Assembly: GCA_002633005.1 (NCBI GenBank)
Contig: NMRA01000015.1
Span: 959,598 to 1,021,597, forward strand
Source of the DNA: Phoronis australis
Lineage: Eukaryota; Phoronida; Phoronidae
Length of the DNA: 62,000 bases
Direction: 5' to 3'
The notes under the pieces were generated by a model that ran no database searches, was not told the origin of the DNA, and saw nothing but the letters and a program-made list of their open reading frames with translations. A program made the translations under genes and the position numbers. Below, one piece after another: positions 12,801 to 23,108 of this stretch (the stretch's first letter is position 1; the number at the start of each line of letters is the position of its first letter).

Positions 12801-15800
12801 AGGTACACATTGAATTCACGGATGGCCAGGACAAGATTGTGATTGAAGGCCCACCCAGCGAGGTTGAGGTGGCCCAGAAGTCCCTGCAGGAAGTGACCCG
12901 CGACCTGGAGACTCGCATGGCCTTCGCTGAGCTCAAGATTGATTCTAAGTACCATCGCCATATTATCGGGAAGAGTGGTGCTAATGGTAAGAGCTGGGTG
13001 TTTGTGCTAAGTGATACAGGAGAAACCAAGCGACTTATGCTCTTTGAAAATGAGCCATTTCTTTAAAATTTACTAGAATTTTGTGCAAAATTCATAAATT
13101 GTTCATTTGTGATTTTGTTTTTTACTATCCGTTTCAGCTACTTTCTACCTGCCCTCTTTTGACGTAATGAATTTGTCCATTACAACGAAATGTAAAGTCC
13201 ATGCAAACTGAATCTTTTGTGTCAAATTAACTGTGAACACAGAATATCTTTCTAAAAGGGATTTGAGGTGGTGATGTAGTGACATCATTTCTAAAATCTT
13301 TAATAAATTTCCCTCGGAATGTAATAAATGACTCAGTGGTCAAGTGTTTAAGAGTGTTGAGTGTTGGACTATCATGTGAAAGGTTCTAGGTTCAAGTCTC
13401 ACTCTGCTACGGGAAAAAGTACAATTCAAGTTCCCACTACAAACACTGTAACACTTGAACCTATCCAAAGAAATGACCGACCTAAAGTCAAGCCAATATA
13501 AACAGTCTACAGGCTCTTGTAAACAGATCAATGTATTTCAAAAATGACGTTAACCGTTTGGGTGTTGGTCACTATCTGCAAGAGGAATCTATCACGCACC
13601 TTTGAATGTTCTGTTTACAGTTAACCGTATTAAGCAGGAGACCGGTGTGGCCATTCAAATCCCGGATGAAAATGACCACACGGGCATCATCAGGATAGAA
13701 GGTAGTCCTGCTGGGGTTGAGACAGCCAAGAGAGAGCTGATGGAGATGGTGGAAAAGATGGTAGGTGGAATGCAATGTTGCAAAACTGGCCCTATTTCAC
13801 TATGTAGCAGCGTTCTCACCGGGACTAAGTTGAGCTTGGGCAGACACAAAATGCTGTCAATTCCAACCCTGAAGGGGAGATTGCAAATGTTTTTTGTTTT
13901 TGACCAAAGTTTGTTGTGAATATTTAAGTCACAGTAAACTAATAATTTCATTAAAAATTGGGGGTTTTAGTTTGACAAAGTAGCGCCATGTAGATTAAAT
14001 GATGGGCCATGACGTCATTGCGAATATTAGAAAAGTGGCTATTGAGAATTTGTTGTGTATTGAGCATAACACGGACTTCCTTTCGTGTTGTTCAGGAGAA
14101 TGAGCGCAGCAAGGACATCAAGATTGAGCAGCGGTTCCACCGGACACTGATCGGCACCAAGGGGGAGAATATTCGCGAAGTTCGTGACAAATTCAACCAG
14201 GTGCAGATCACGTTTCCGGATGCTGGTAAGAAGAGCGACACTGTGACCCTGCGTGGACCCAAGGACGACGTAGAGCACTGTTACAAGTATCTCCACAAGA
14301 TGCACCAAGACTTGGTGAGTGTCCGGCTAGGTGGTTCAATAGTTAGCAAATAATACTCCCAGTCGCCATGGGAAACCTGCAGTATGATGAAATTTTTTTC
14401 GGGCATGTAAAATTCATGGAAATGAGGTAAAATCTAAAATGAAAGTTTTATAAGATGTGTGAAAAACCTAAATTTACGAGACGAAAATGATGAAAACATT
14501 TTCCAAGTATGGAAAACTCATGAACTGGAGAAAAAAAAGCAAGGCTTGGAATTTTTCTCTTTTAAGAGGATTTCCTCTTTTTTAGTTTCGATTTCCTCTT
14601 ATTTGATTTTTTTAGTGTCCTCTTTTTCTGTCTCTTTTTATCATTACTTTGAATTTATTCATGCAAAACCATTTATTTCAGCTAAATTTTACAACCCAAA
14701 AACATATGTTTGTGGAACGATACATTACTTGGAAATTTTTTGGGTTTTTTTGTCATTTGTCATTCCAAGCCTCAGAAACAAATTGTGAAAAATATAAGAA
14801 TATTCAGGGAAAACTAAGTTATGGAAAATGGAAACTAAATGTGAGTGAGATTTATGTGTGGTACCCTGTCCCCATTCTTTTATTGGTGTCAAGCATGTAT
14901 GGATCAGTATCCACCTTTTTATTATATCCCAAATAATCCTACTCGTTAACATAGACCGATTTCCAGTTGCCATTCTGCTCAATAATTTTTTCCTCTGCAG
15001 AATTACGGAAAGTTTTCTTTAACATTTTGTGGCGATTCTTTAGTATCTAATTGTTTTCAATGTCAGGTTACTAATAACTACCAAGCCGAGGTGCATATCT
15101 TCAAGCAGTTTCACAAGAACATCATTGGTAAGGGAGGTGCCAATATCAAAAAGGTAAATACTTCCATTATTACAGCAATTATATTTTGTCAGCAGCTCCT
15201 CCTGTTGACAACATTTGTTGACCACACAACAATGTTCACTATTAATATATCAATATATTCTTGTAATGCTTTGTCATTTTAGTTTTGCCTGATGATGATA
15301 ACAGACCAGTCTCCAGTTTTAGTTAATATCCATTTTAATCATTAGTTTTGTGATGTCTCTAAGCTGGCTGCTTTATTATTGCTCACCAAACGACCGTCAT
15401 AGTTATAGGTAGCTCGAGCAAATATCTTTGAAACTTATTAATCATGAAAATTGTTGTATGTTCATCAATTTTTAAGAAAATATAAGAATTATTATCTCGG
15501 TGTTTGTTTATCACTTAATTACAATTGGTTTTGTTAAAAATCCTGCAGGTGTGAAATAGGCCTTGCAGGTGTGAAATGGGCCTATCATATTAAGGTTGTC
15601 AGTCAATACAGCACCTGGTGACTGTAGCCATCTTGTTTTGTGTTTCTCTTGCTGTGTTTACCGCAGTAGGAACATTACATTGTGTCCTTACTTTTAGAAT
15701 TCAAGATCTGCATTATCATAGTAGCCAAGCTTGACATTCTTTGAAGGTCCTTCATTCTGTTTGACCTCTGAACTCTACATACCTTTACAGCAAAACAAAT

Positions 15801-18800
15801 TTCTTTACATTACTCTGTGCGTGTGGAGGCAGTCGTTGCTTTTTTATATTTAGAGTTGGGTACTTTGTGTTAAATCAGATGATCGGTGTTTGAAACTCAC
15901 CATGCTTGTCCTCTGTTGATTTGAAGCTAGTGTGATCATTGTGTCTGTCTGACTCTGCACATCATATATTTTGTTCTGTTGGCAGATTCGCGATGAGACC
16001 AACACCAAGATTGACTTGCCCAATGAGAACAGTGAGTCGGACATGATTGTGATCACTGGCAAGAAGGCAGACGTGGACAAGGCCAAGAAGATGATTGAAC
16101 AGATACAGAAGGAACTGGTGAGTGAGCCACAGGGTGGTGCTGTCGAGGCTTGCGTGTATGTGAGTGATTGAACAACCTCACATTTAAGCTGGATTAATGG
16201 TGTCAGGGCTTGTATGTATTGATTACATGTAAGTGAACAGAACAGCTGTTCATTTTAATGTTTTGAAGCCCTGTTATAAAGCATTTCAAGAACTTTTTGT
16301 CAGTCCATGTATACATACATACATACAAGTGCTTGTTAGTGCCATCTGTTGTCAGTCCATGTGACATGTTCTTGATAGTGTCAACTGTTGCTGTTTCTGC
16401 GTATGGCTTGGTCAGTTTCACCAAGTCAGGTTAAAGCTTAGTCAGAAAACCTGTCTACAACTTGTAATGGGAAGATTGAAATCCAAAGCCTGCTCGGAAC
16501 AGATTAAAAGACAAAAGGCGAAATGAAAATTGTCAATAGACTCTTAGAGGAAGAGGCCCCAGTGTAACTGCCTGGCATCCGCCTCTCTGTCTGTAATGTC
16601 CCTGAAATGTACTTTATCAAATTAAGTAGTGTAGGGGAAATATACGTATGGAGAACATGACACCTGTCAGTCCCAACTACTGACACCCCTTCACCCTTCA
16701 TGGCTTTTACTTAAAACTGCTGGTTCTTGAATATTTGAAAGAGGCTCTGTAACAGATGATGACTTTTTAATCGGCGTGTGTGCAGTTATCAAGTACTGGA
16801 ACCACTTAAATGCAACAATTTGTAAAACATTTTATATTATATGTCTGGTATCTCTAGGCCAACATCAAAGAGATCACACTGGATATCCCTCACAAGCTGC
16901 ACAACTCCATCATTGGAGCTAAGGGACGACTGATCCAGGCCATCATGAATGAGTGTGGTGGTGTTCTCATCCGTTTCCCTCCTGAGGGCACGGCCTCTGA
17001 CAAGGTGACCATCCGTGGGCCAAAAGCAGATGTGGAGAATGCACGACAGCAGCTGCTGGAGCTGACCAGTGAAAAGGTGAGTGTGGCCTAGAAGGTGGGT
17101 GTGGCCTAGAAGGTGGGTGTGGCCTAGAAGGTAGGTGTGGCCTACAAGAGTTAAAGGGACATTGTCTATTTTATTTGGGATTGTTGGATGGTATAGACTT
17201 CTTGAAGTTATTAGCTTTGATAAGAGTTATAAAACTACAAAATCTGTTCTTTTTTAGGATTTTATTCCTAATTGTCCTTTGTCACTGTTGTCTGCCTAAC
17301 ATTCAATGAAGTCAAGGCTGGTGATTTTGTCAATTAAATGTGTTTAAAATACTTTGACATTTTTAGGTGGCAGATGGTTAGACTGCAACTTCAGGGGTTT
17401 TTAGGGATGATTCCATCCAGGGGCAGATTTCAGAAAATCACTTGTCTCTTTAAACATTATCCTGTGTGCAATGTACCTTTCCCAATTGATACTTAACCCA
17501 AGTGTTCAAGGACACTATGAGAATATGGTTTGCTGTGGTTCTAGCTAGTGGAAATGCTTTTCCGTCATTCCAGCGTGAGTCCAGCTTTACAGCTGAGGTG
17601 CGTGCCAAGCCAGAGTACCACAAATTCTTGATCGGTCGTGGTGGCGCCAACATCAAGAAGGTGCGCGACACCACCGGCGCCCGCATTATCTTCCCCAGCG
17701 CTAAGGATGCCGACCAGGAACTGATCACCATCATGGGCCGTAAGGACGAGGTAGAGAAAGCCAAGATAGACCTTGAGGGAAAGATTAAGGATTTGGTGAG
17801 TATCTGACTGGAGGGGCTAATTCAGGGAGTCACTTTATCGAGGGAGTGTTGTGGATTTCTTGGTAAGATTTTTTTCTGTGTTCTCTTTGTAATATCAAGA
17901 AAACACATTTCACAGGTAATGATACTTGATAGAAAATCAGCTTTATGCTGGAAATGTGTTATTGTTGTTGAATTTGGCGGTCCATAGCGCAATATTTGGC
18001 AAAATTTCTAGTTTATAAAGACACGCTTGCCAATTTTTAGATTGTGTGATTGTATCTTTTCTCAGCTTATAACTACCTCCACTTTCAGGAGAACATTGTG
18101 GAGGGCGAGGTGAACGTGGACCCCAAGTTCCACCGCCACTTTGTGCAGCGACGCGGCGAGGTGCTTTATCAAATCGCTGCTGACTTTGGTGGCGTCTCTG
18201 TCAGTTTCCCACGCAGTGGCGTCAAAAGCGAGCGAGTGGTGCTGAAGGGCTCACGTGATTGTGTGGAGGGCGCCAAGGCACGCATATTGGAGATTGTCTC
18301 TGACCTTGTGAGTATGAGATAGGTTTGGCCATACATGTTTGAGAAACTAAATGTAACTGATTTATGTAAAAAAAATTCAATATGGTGGAAACAGTAATTT
18401 TATTTCTCAGCAATGGTACACATGTTGTTTGGTTTTCAGTGACACTGTTTGTAAAGTACTTTTTATTTGTTCAAATCCATCTTGACCTGAGTCTATGATT
18501 TGTTCATCTTGACCTGAGTCTGTGATTTGTTCATCTTGATCTGAGTCTGTGATTTTTTCATCTTGACCTGAGTCTATGATTTGTTCATCTTGACCTGAGT
18601 CTATGATGTGTTCATCTCTGAGGAAACATGAAGTACTTGAATCTATGCATGTCCCTTTAATTTAGCGATGTATTCCTTATTCCAGGAACAACAGGTGACT
18701 ATAGAATGTGTCATCGCCCAAAAGTTCCACCGCACGGTCATGGGAGCCAAGGGTTGCAAAGTGCAGGACATCACCAAGACTCATGACGTCGGCATCAAGT

Positions 18801-21800
18801 TCCCTGACAGGCCAGCCGCAGTGGAAGGTTAGACTCTTTTGTTGGATGAATCCGTGTTCTTATGTTTGTCAATCCTTTGGTACAATGACAAACATTCTAA
18901 AAATTGTTTATTAGAAAATTGTGTTCCATAGTAATCAAAAGACAAATGCATATAATGTGCTGTGAGTTGTATTCAGAACAGGACGATTCACTGACAGATA
19001 CCAATGTAAGGTTGTGGAATTTTTGATGTTCTTCAATGGTATTCCTGAAAATAATAGTTGATGTTGTAGCAATAGGGTTTTCTGCTTTTGTAAATGTCTC
19101 TGCTTTGTTCCACAGCCAATGGTAACGGTGAAGCTACTGAGGTGGTTCCTGCCGAAAATGGCACGGATGGCGAGGTGGCGACTGAGTCGGAGGGCAGCAA
19201 CACGCCACGCCAGCAAGATATCATTCGGATCACGGGCAAGCGTGAAAACTGCGAAGCAGCGCGTGACGCCCTTCTTTCCCTGGTGCCCATCACAGAGGAG
19301 GTAGAAGTGCCATTCGACTACCATAGGTTCATCATTGGCCAAAAGGGTCGTGACATCCGTGTGATGATGACTGAACACGACGTGAGCATCTCAGTGCCGC
19401 CGTCGACTACGCACAGTGACGTGGTGAAGGTGACTGGTGCGCCGGCTCACGTGGCCAGTGCCAAGGCGGCGCTCCTTGACAAGGTGGCCCAGCTGGATAT
19501 GGAGAAGGAGGACAGGGTAAGCAGTTGGTTTGTTTTTGTTTTGTGTTGTTCACGTTTACTATTGTACCTGATGATGATATTTGATTGATATCGAAACATT
19601 GTTTTCGTGCTGCACTCTAGTGTCGTTTTTGTTTTCCACTCCTTACTTCTAATTTAGCCTCAAACTAATATTTCCTTCAATATGCTGTAGTCCTAGTGCC
19701 ATATGTGTTCAGTCACAATACACAATGTTAGCTGTAATACAGCGAAAACAGCGATACTTTTGATCACTTGATTTATGTTCAAGTATATACAGTACATACA
19801 TCCGGTCATTTTACTTTAACTTTTACTCGTCACTAGTGTTTGTATTTATGCTACAACTAATAGATTATGAAGCGAACTACATGTTCTTGAACATGAATCT
19901 GATCATCTCCAGTATTGTTTCGTTTGTATTAATGTTGTGGCCAAAAACTGACATCATAGCACTGATTATTTGCTTGTTATACCTCTCATCACCAAATAAG
20001 CAGTGAATGTTAGTAATGTATGGTACTTAAACAGTTCCCCAACATCTGTACACAGGCCTGTAACCACATAACTCAAACAAGTTCAGATTTTTAGTTGTCC
20101 TCATGTACAGTTTTGATTGAGGAGTGGTTATCGCCAAGACACATCCTCTGCACACTCTGTCCCAAGTGGGGTCAGTGATGCCAGTCTCTCATGAGTGGCA
20201 GCTTGTAAGATCATGTGTTTGGATTGTACTGTGTAGCGATACCTGCAAAGACTTGTGTGATCGGGCCAAACCCATAGAATCTTGCATTTTGTCTCGCCCA
20301 AGAGTTCAGATCAAACTAATTCTAAGCCCCAAGGCCACAAGGCTGTTGTGAAGCATACACTTCACCCAGTGTTCTATGTCCTTCAGGAGCTGCGTAGTTT
20401 CTCCTTAGAGGTGGTGGTTGACCCCAAATACCACACCAAGATTATCGGCCAGCGTGGCGCTGTTATCACACGTATCCGTCAGGATCACGGTGTGCAGATC
20501 CAGGTCCCTGGCAAAGACGACCCACGTCCCGATGTCATCATCGTCACCGGCTACGAGCATGACGCCAACGCTGCCAAGTTGGAAATTGATAAGATCGTCG
20601 AGAATCTGGTGAGCAATGATAAGATTTTGATGTCCTTGTGGAAACACAAGTTGTTACAAGTATAGAGAAGAGTAAACTTACTGTAAATCGTACACAGTAA
20701 AAGATGACCCTTGTGCTTTATTTCTTACGTAATATCAATATACAATTGATGGTGCACCCATTGCCGTATTTAGATGTGCATCTTCTCAAAAACTATTGTT
20801 TTTATTACGATTATTGTCTGTAGGAGAAGATGACCACTGTAGAATGCCGTATTGATGCCCGCACGCACAAGCGCATCATTGGTGGGCGCGGCAAGAACAT
20901 CCGCAAAATCGCGGAGGACTACCGCGTGGACATCAAGTTCCCCGATCGTTCGTCTGGCGATCCCAACCTCGTACTCATCACTGGGCTGGAGGATGATGCG
21001 TTGGATTGCCAGGATCACCTTCTCAACCTGGAGGAGGAATATGTGAGTGATACGATTGTTAGAAAGCAGTCTTGTTGTTAGGTGTCGCATGGTGATTTCA
21101 TATAAACTTTGTTCTATCACTTGCTACTGCATCATTGGCATCAATCTTGAAAGATAAACAACTGAAGTCATACTCCCTGTGTTACAGATTGAATACTATG
21201 GGTTTTTTGATTGGTCTTCCCCCTCAGTTGCCCATACAGCAGACCTCGGAAGGAGTTTTCAAATTTCCCGCCCAAACTCCTGTACTTTGTCAAAGGTTAT
21301 GGAGCATTATTTTCAGCGAATTGGACAGGAATGTCATTTTTGTGTGCCCACATATTTATGTGGGTGCATATTGTTGTCGTCTCTCTCTGGGCGTCTGCAG
21401 CTGTTTGTCCTAAACCCCTTGCAGGATCCTAATGAAATATGACAGATGTGTTTCTATGAAGCTGACAGACGACCGTGAAAGTTTCAGACCGATTCGACTA
21501 TCGCTTTGCCCCTAGTGGCAGTTTTAGTTTTTACATTTCCTTCTGTATCTTTGGAGTTCCTTGATGGACTTGCGTGAAATGTAGCAGATAGGTTTTTGTT
21601 TATGAGGCGATGACGCTTTTCCATTTTCGGACAGTTTGACATGTTTTGCGCCACCTGGTGGCAATTATAAAAAAGTTGAGTATGTTCTTGATGTCCGCTT
21701 TCTTATCCGCCAAACTGCTCAAAGAATCATTATGAAAATTGGCGAGTGTGTTCCTGATTAGAAGACCATGGCTGACATTGAGTTTGAATGTATCTGATTC

Positions 21801-23108
21801 CTGTGGCGTCCCCTTGTGATGATTTTGTATTTTTTGCCACCGTGGCTGTTGATTCCTTTGCATGATGTTGTTGATCTTTTACAGGTGTTTTACGTAGATG
21901 GGGCATTGAATGGCTGCCTGTGACTTTGGATGGCACTGACTACCACTATGCCGCCCATTAGCAATTTTATTTTTTACCTTTGCCTCTTCATCTGCTCTGA
22001 GTTGGTTGATGTTTTTTTCGTGAAATTTGGGAACAAGTTTCTCTTATGTCCTTGTCAGTTATTTTTGAGTTATGAAAATTGGCAGTTGTGTGCTTCCTGA
22101 CATTAGCCCGACTGGCGTGGATTTTCAGATTGGTTCAACGTAACTTTAGTGCCCCCTACTGACATTTTTTTCACATCTGTGTCGTTATCTACTTAACGGC
22201 TTGCAAGATCACAATTTGTCATATCAATTCCTACAAACTTGACAGAAGATTGACAGATTCGACTACTGCAGTGTCTTCTGATGGCAATTTTTTTTTTCGT
22301 CTGCCTCTGTACATTTGGAGTTCCTCGGTGGATTTTCCTGAAACAGTTTTGTAATGGAGAGATGATGACACTTCCCCAACTTCGGACTGGTTTGACATAT
22401 TCAGTGCCCCGTGTTGCTCTTGTTAATTTCTGTGAATAGGCCAAAACCTGGTTTGGTATATTTTAAGGAAATCAAAGACTGGCGAGTTGTGGGTGTCGCC
22501 AACCATAGTTTTTAAAATTAAAATTAAAATGTTAGAGGAACCCCTATAATCAGCATTCCGGTGACATTTGTTCTTTCTGTTTTTGTTGTGTCCTTATGCA
22601 GAGTGGGCACTTTTTGCCCCCCCCCCTTTAACCTATCTCTGAGTCTGCTAGCTCATAAGTATTCTTAAACAAGTCATCATCATCTCGATTGGCATCTGCT
22701 CTTTACTTTCCAAAATTCATATCAAGAAACACTGGTTTTGTCACTTAAACAGGTTTTTGTTCTGTGTTAGGAAATCTTCAACGACAACAAGAGCAAAGAG
22801 TAAAGCCAATGTATTAAGTGTTTTTTCATAAAGAATATGGATAATCTGTTATCATTACTACACTTTGGTGTTAATTATTAATCACGTCTTGTACTTTACA
22901 GATGCAGGACATTATTGAAAAAGAAGAAATGGACCAGTTCCTGGTGCCACCTAGCAGGCAGAGTGGTGAAACAACCAAGAAACCAAATCCTGGCTTCACG
23001 GTTACAGGTGCACCGTGGGATGCAACAAAGGATGACGACTTTCCGGCTATCGGAAATTCTGTGGTACCGAATCGTGGTGCGTCGTCTTGGGGTCCTGTTA
23101 GACGTTGA
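6649..23108 (+). CDS. HDLBP: vigilin (multi-KH-domain RNA-binding protein), complete coding region
   Basis: Vigilin is a cytoplasmic and ER-associated RNA-binding protein that contacts mRNAs and ribosomes through a tandem array of KH domains. Twenty coding exons, joined on GT-AG boundaries with phase kept throughout, give about 1254 residues; human vigilin is 1268. Residues 1-63 form an acidic N-terminus with a PTYEEAFPAL motif, residues 64-137 a degenerate KH-like segment, and residues 138-1186 fourteen KH domains. Most KH domains carry a GxxG loop (GKSG, GPRG, GRKG, GKSG, GTKG, GKGG, GAKG, GRGG, GAKG, GQKG, GQRG, GGRG). KH2 (GPNN) and KH10 (RRGE) lack it, as in vertebrate vigilin. KH11 holds an acidic insert of about 40 residues (907-948). 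The C-terminus ends in SSWGPVRR. The start at 6649 is the first ATG after an acceptor-like TTCTAG. Identification is firm; exact 5' UTR exons are unknown. Confidence 0.96.
7491..7596 (+). CDS. HDLBP: vigilin coding exon 2
   Basis: Starts VFRVPLEERRYKEM after CGGGCAG and ends in phase 1 before GTAGGC. Forms the first half of the N-terminal degenerate KH-like segment; matches the start of the conserved vigilin core. Confidence 0.93.
8580..8695 (+). CDS. HDLBP: vigilin coding exon 3
   Basis: Completes the split Asn codon and reads VAIEMSLAKDQSL, ending QLQTQ before GTAAGT. Second half of the degenerate N-terminal KH-like segment. Confidence 0.94.
9315..9375 (-). repeat. possible tRNA-derived SINE head
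   Basis: The minus strand has a B-box-like AAGTTCAAATC (9320-9330), and an A-box-like CAGTAGTTTGG about 30 nt before it. The A box fits poorly, so this is tentative. It is in vigilin intron 3. Confidence 0.3.
9624..9830 (+). CDS. HDLBP: vigilin coding exon 4 (KH1)
   Basis: A 207-bp phase 0-0 exon, residues 138-206, encoding one whole KH domain with HHRFILGKSGKNL; the GxxG loop is GKSG. Confidence 0.96.
10417..10635 (+). CDS. HDLBP: vigilin coding exon 5 (KH2, degenerate loop)
   Basis: A 219-bp phase 0-0 exon, residues 207-279. The loop reads CGPNNSQ in place of GxxG, so canonical nucleic-acid gripping is probably lost. This degeneration is shared with the human protein (GPYN). Confidence 0.95.
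11701..11907 (+). CDS. HDLBP: vigilin coding exon 6 (KH3)
   Basis: A 207-bp phase 0-0 exon, residues 280-348, with SQHKYVIGPRGANRED (GPRG loop). Confidence 0.96.
12281..12388 (+). CDS. HDLBP: vigilin coding exon 7 (KH4, first half)
   Basis: Residues 349-384, with WLHRFIIGRKGANIRKIT (GRKG loop). The KH domain is completed by the next exon. Confidence 0.95.
12803..12986 (+). CDS. HDLBP: vigilin coding exon 8 (KH4 end, KH5 start)
   Basis: Begins VHIEFTDGQDKIVIEG, finishing KH4, then starts KH5 with HRHIIGKSGAN (GKSG). Ends in phase 1 before GTAAGA. Confidence 0.95.
13330..13531 (+). repeat. tRNA-derived SINE in a vigilin intron
   Basis: A tRNA-like head with AGTGGTCAAGTG near 13335 and a B box AGGTTCAAGTCTC near 13388-13400, followed by about 120 bp of non-tRNA body. 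The layout (tRNA head plus unrelated body) is that of a SINE. No terminal duplication was recognised. Confidence 0.55.
13621..13760 (+). CDS. HDLBP: vigilin coding exon 9 (KH5, second half)
   Basis: Completes a split Val codon; reads NRIKQETGVAIQIPDEND and ends MVEKM before GTAGGT. A tRNA-derived repeat (13330 onward) sits only about 90 bp upstream in the intron. Confidence 0.95.
14096..14314 (+). CDS. HDLBP: vigilin coding exon 10 (KH6)
   Basis: A 219-bp phase 0-0 exon, residues 493-565, with FHRTLIGTKGENIREVRD (GTKG loop). Confidence 0.96.
14540..14773. mobile_element. short relative of the hAT-like MITE family
   Basis: About 234 bp with ends CAAGGCTTGGAAT and ATTCCAAGCCTCA, close to the 13-bp ends of the copies at 2673 and 52420. 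It also shares the right-hand phrase tttttttgtcatttgtcattcc. The interior is otherwise different and pyrimidine-rich. It lies in vigilin intron 10. Confidence 0.65.
15067..15153 (+). CDS. HDLBP: vigilin coding exon 11 (KH7, first half)
   Basis: Residues 566-594, with FHKNIIGKGGANIKK (GKGG loop), nearly identical to the human segment. Confidence 0.95.
15986..16117 (+). CDS. HDLBP: vigilin coding exon 12 (KH7, second half)
   Basis: Residues 595-638, IRDETNTKIDLPNENSES onward, ending QKEL before GTGAGT. Confidence 0.95.
16858..17076 (+). CDS. HDLBP: vigilin coding exon 13 (KH8)
   Basis: A 219-bp phase 0-0 exon, residues 639-711, with LHNSIIGAKGRLIQAIM (GAKG loop). Its 5' splice site is repeated three more times in an 18-bp tandem repeat directly downstream (17077-17148). 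Confidence 0.95.
17077..17148 (+). repeat. 18-bp tandem repeat multiplying a 5' splice site
   Basis: Four head-to-tail 18-bp units start exactly at the donor of vigilin exon 13. The first is gtgagtgtggcctagaag; the others differ at one to three positions. Each unit ends AAG and is followed by GTGGGT, GTGGGT or GTAGGT, so three decoy donors follow the real one. Any use of a decoy would add an in-frame TAG. Confidence 0.9.
17151..17454. mobile_element. possible small MITE with TTAAAGG-type ends
   Basis: The left end TTAAAGGGACATTG and the right end, read on the opposite strand as TTTAAAGAGACAAG, are similar and bracket about 300 bp in vigilin intron 13. Similarity is limited to these ends, so this is tentative. 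Confidence 0.3.
17574..17795 (+). CDS. HDLBP: vigilin coding exon 14 (KH9)
   Basis: A 222-bp phase 0-0 exon, residues 712-785, with YHKFLIGRGGANIKKVRD (GRGG loop). Confidence 0.96.
18089..18307 (+). CDS. HDLBP: vigilin coding exon 15 (KH10, degenerate loop)
   Basis: A 219-bp phase 0-0 exon, residues 786-858. The loop reads FVQRRGEVL, without GxxG; human KH10 has RRGQ at the same place. Confidence 0.95.
18478..18612 (+). repeat. 27-bp tandem repeat, five copies, in a vigilin intron
   Basis: Five head-to-tail units of 27 bp, each starting catcttga(c/t)ctgagtct, with few substitutions. It lies in the intron between the KH10 and KH11 exons. Confidence 0.85.
18686..18827 (+). CDS. HDLBP: vigilin coding exon 16 (KH11, first half)
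   Basis: Starts EQQVTIECVIAQKFHRTVMG (GAKG loop follows) and ends in phase 1 before GTTAGA, a less common but acceptable donor. Confidence 0.94.
19116..19516 (+). CDS. HDLBP: vigilin coding exon 17 (KH11 insert and end, KH12)
   Basis: The largest coding exon. It begins with an acidic, Gly/Glu-rich insert (ANGNGEATEVV onward) before the last strand and helix of KH11. It then encodes all of KH12 with YHRFIIGQKGRDIRVMM (GQKG). An acidic insert at this point also exists in human vigilin. Confidence 0.95.
20387..20608 (+). CDS. HDLBP: vigilin coding exon 18 (KH13)
   Basis: A 222-bp phase 0-0 exon, residues 1040-1113, with YHTKIIGQRGAVITRIR (GQRG loop). Confidence 0.96.
20824..21042 (+). CDS. HDLBP: vigilin coding exon 19 (KH14)
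   Basis: A 219-bp phase 0-0 exon, residues 1114-1186, with HKRIIGGRGKNIRKIAE (GGRG loop), ending NLEEEY before GTGAGT. Confidence 0.96.
21480..22450. repeat. degenerate repeat array with CTCF-like core, in the last vigilin intron
   Basis: At least six related blocks share a core like GC(C/A)CC(C/A)CTNGTGGCAATTT, at about 21504, 21646, 21949, 22147, 22267 and 22402. They are interspersed with similar phrases about 'ttcggacagtttgac' and 'gattcgact'. The clearest core, GCGCCACCTGGTGGCAA at 21648-21664, read on the minus strand closely fits the vertebrate CTCF consensus. The same kind of array recurs at 44150-45480. Confidence 0.6.
22902..23108 (+). CDS. HDLBP: vigilin coding exon 20 (C-terminus, stop)
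   Basis: Residues 1187-1254: a non-KH tail with PGFTVTGAPWDATKDDDFPA, ending SSWGPVRR and TGA. It follows an 1.86-kb intron and a CTTTACAG acceptor. Equivalent tail motifs (APW, FPSFG, WGPKR) occur in human vigilin. Confidence 0.95.
   Translation: MQDIIEKEEMDQFLVPPSRQSGETTKKPNPGFTVTGAPWDATKDDDFPAIGNSVVPNRGASSWGPVRR

Noticed and set aside
19569-19605. Hammerhead ribozyme-like core: CTGATGA, a 5-bp hairpin, then GAAAC.
   Set aside because: Stem II can form, but I could not find complementary strands for stems I and III or a correctly placed GUH cleavage site. A short chance match is more likely.
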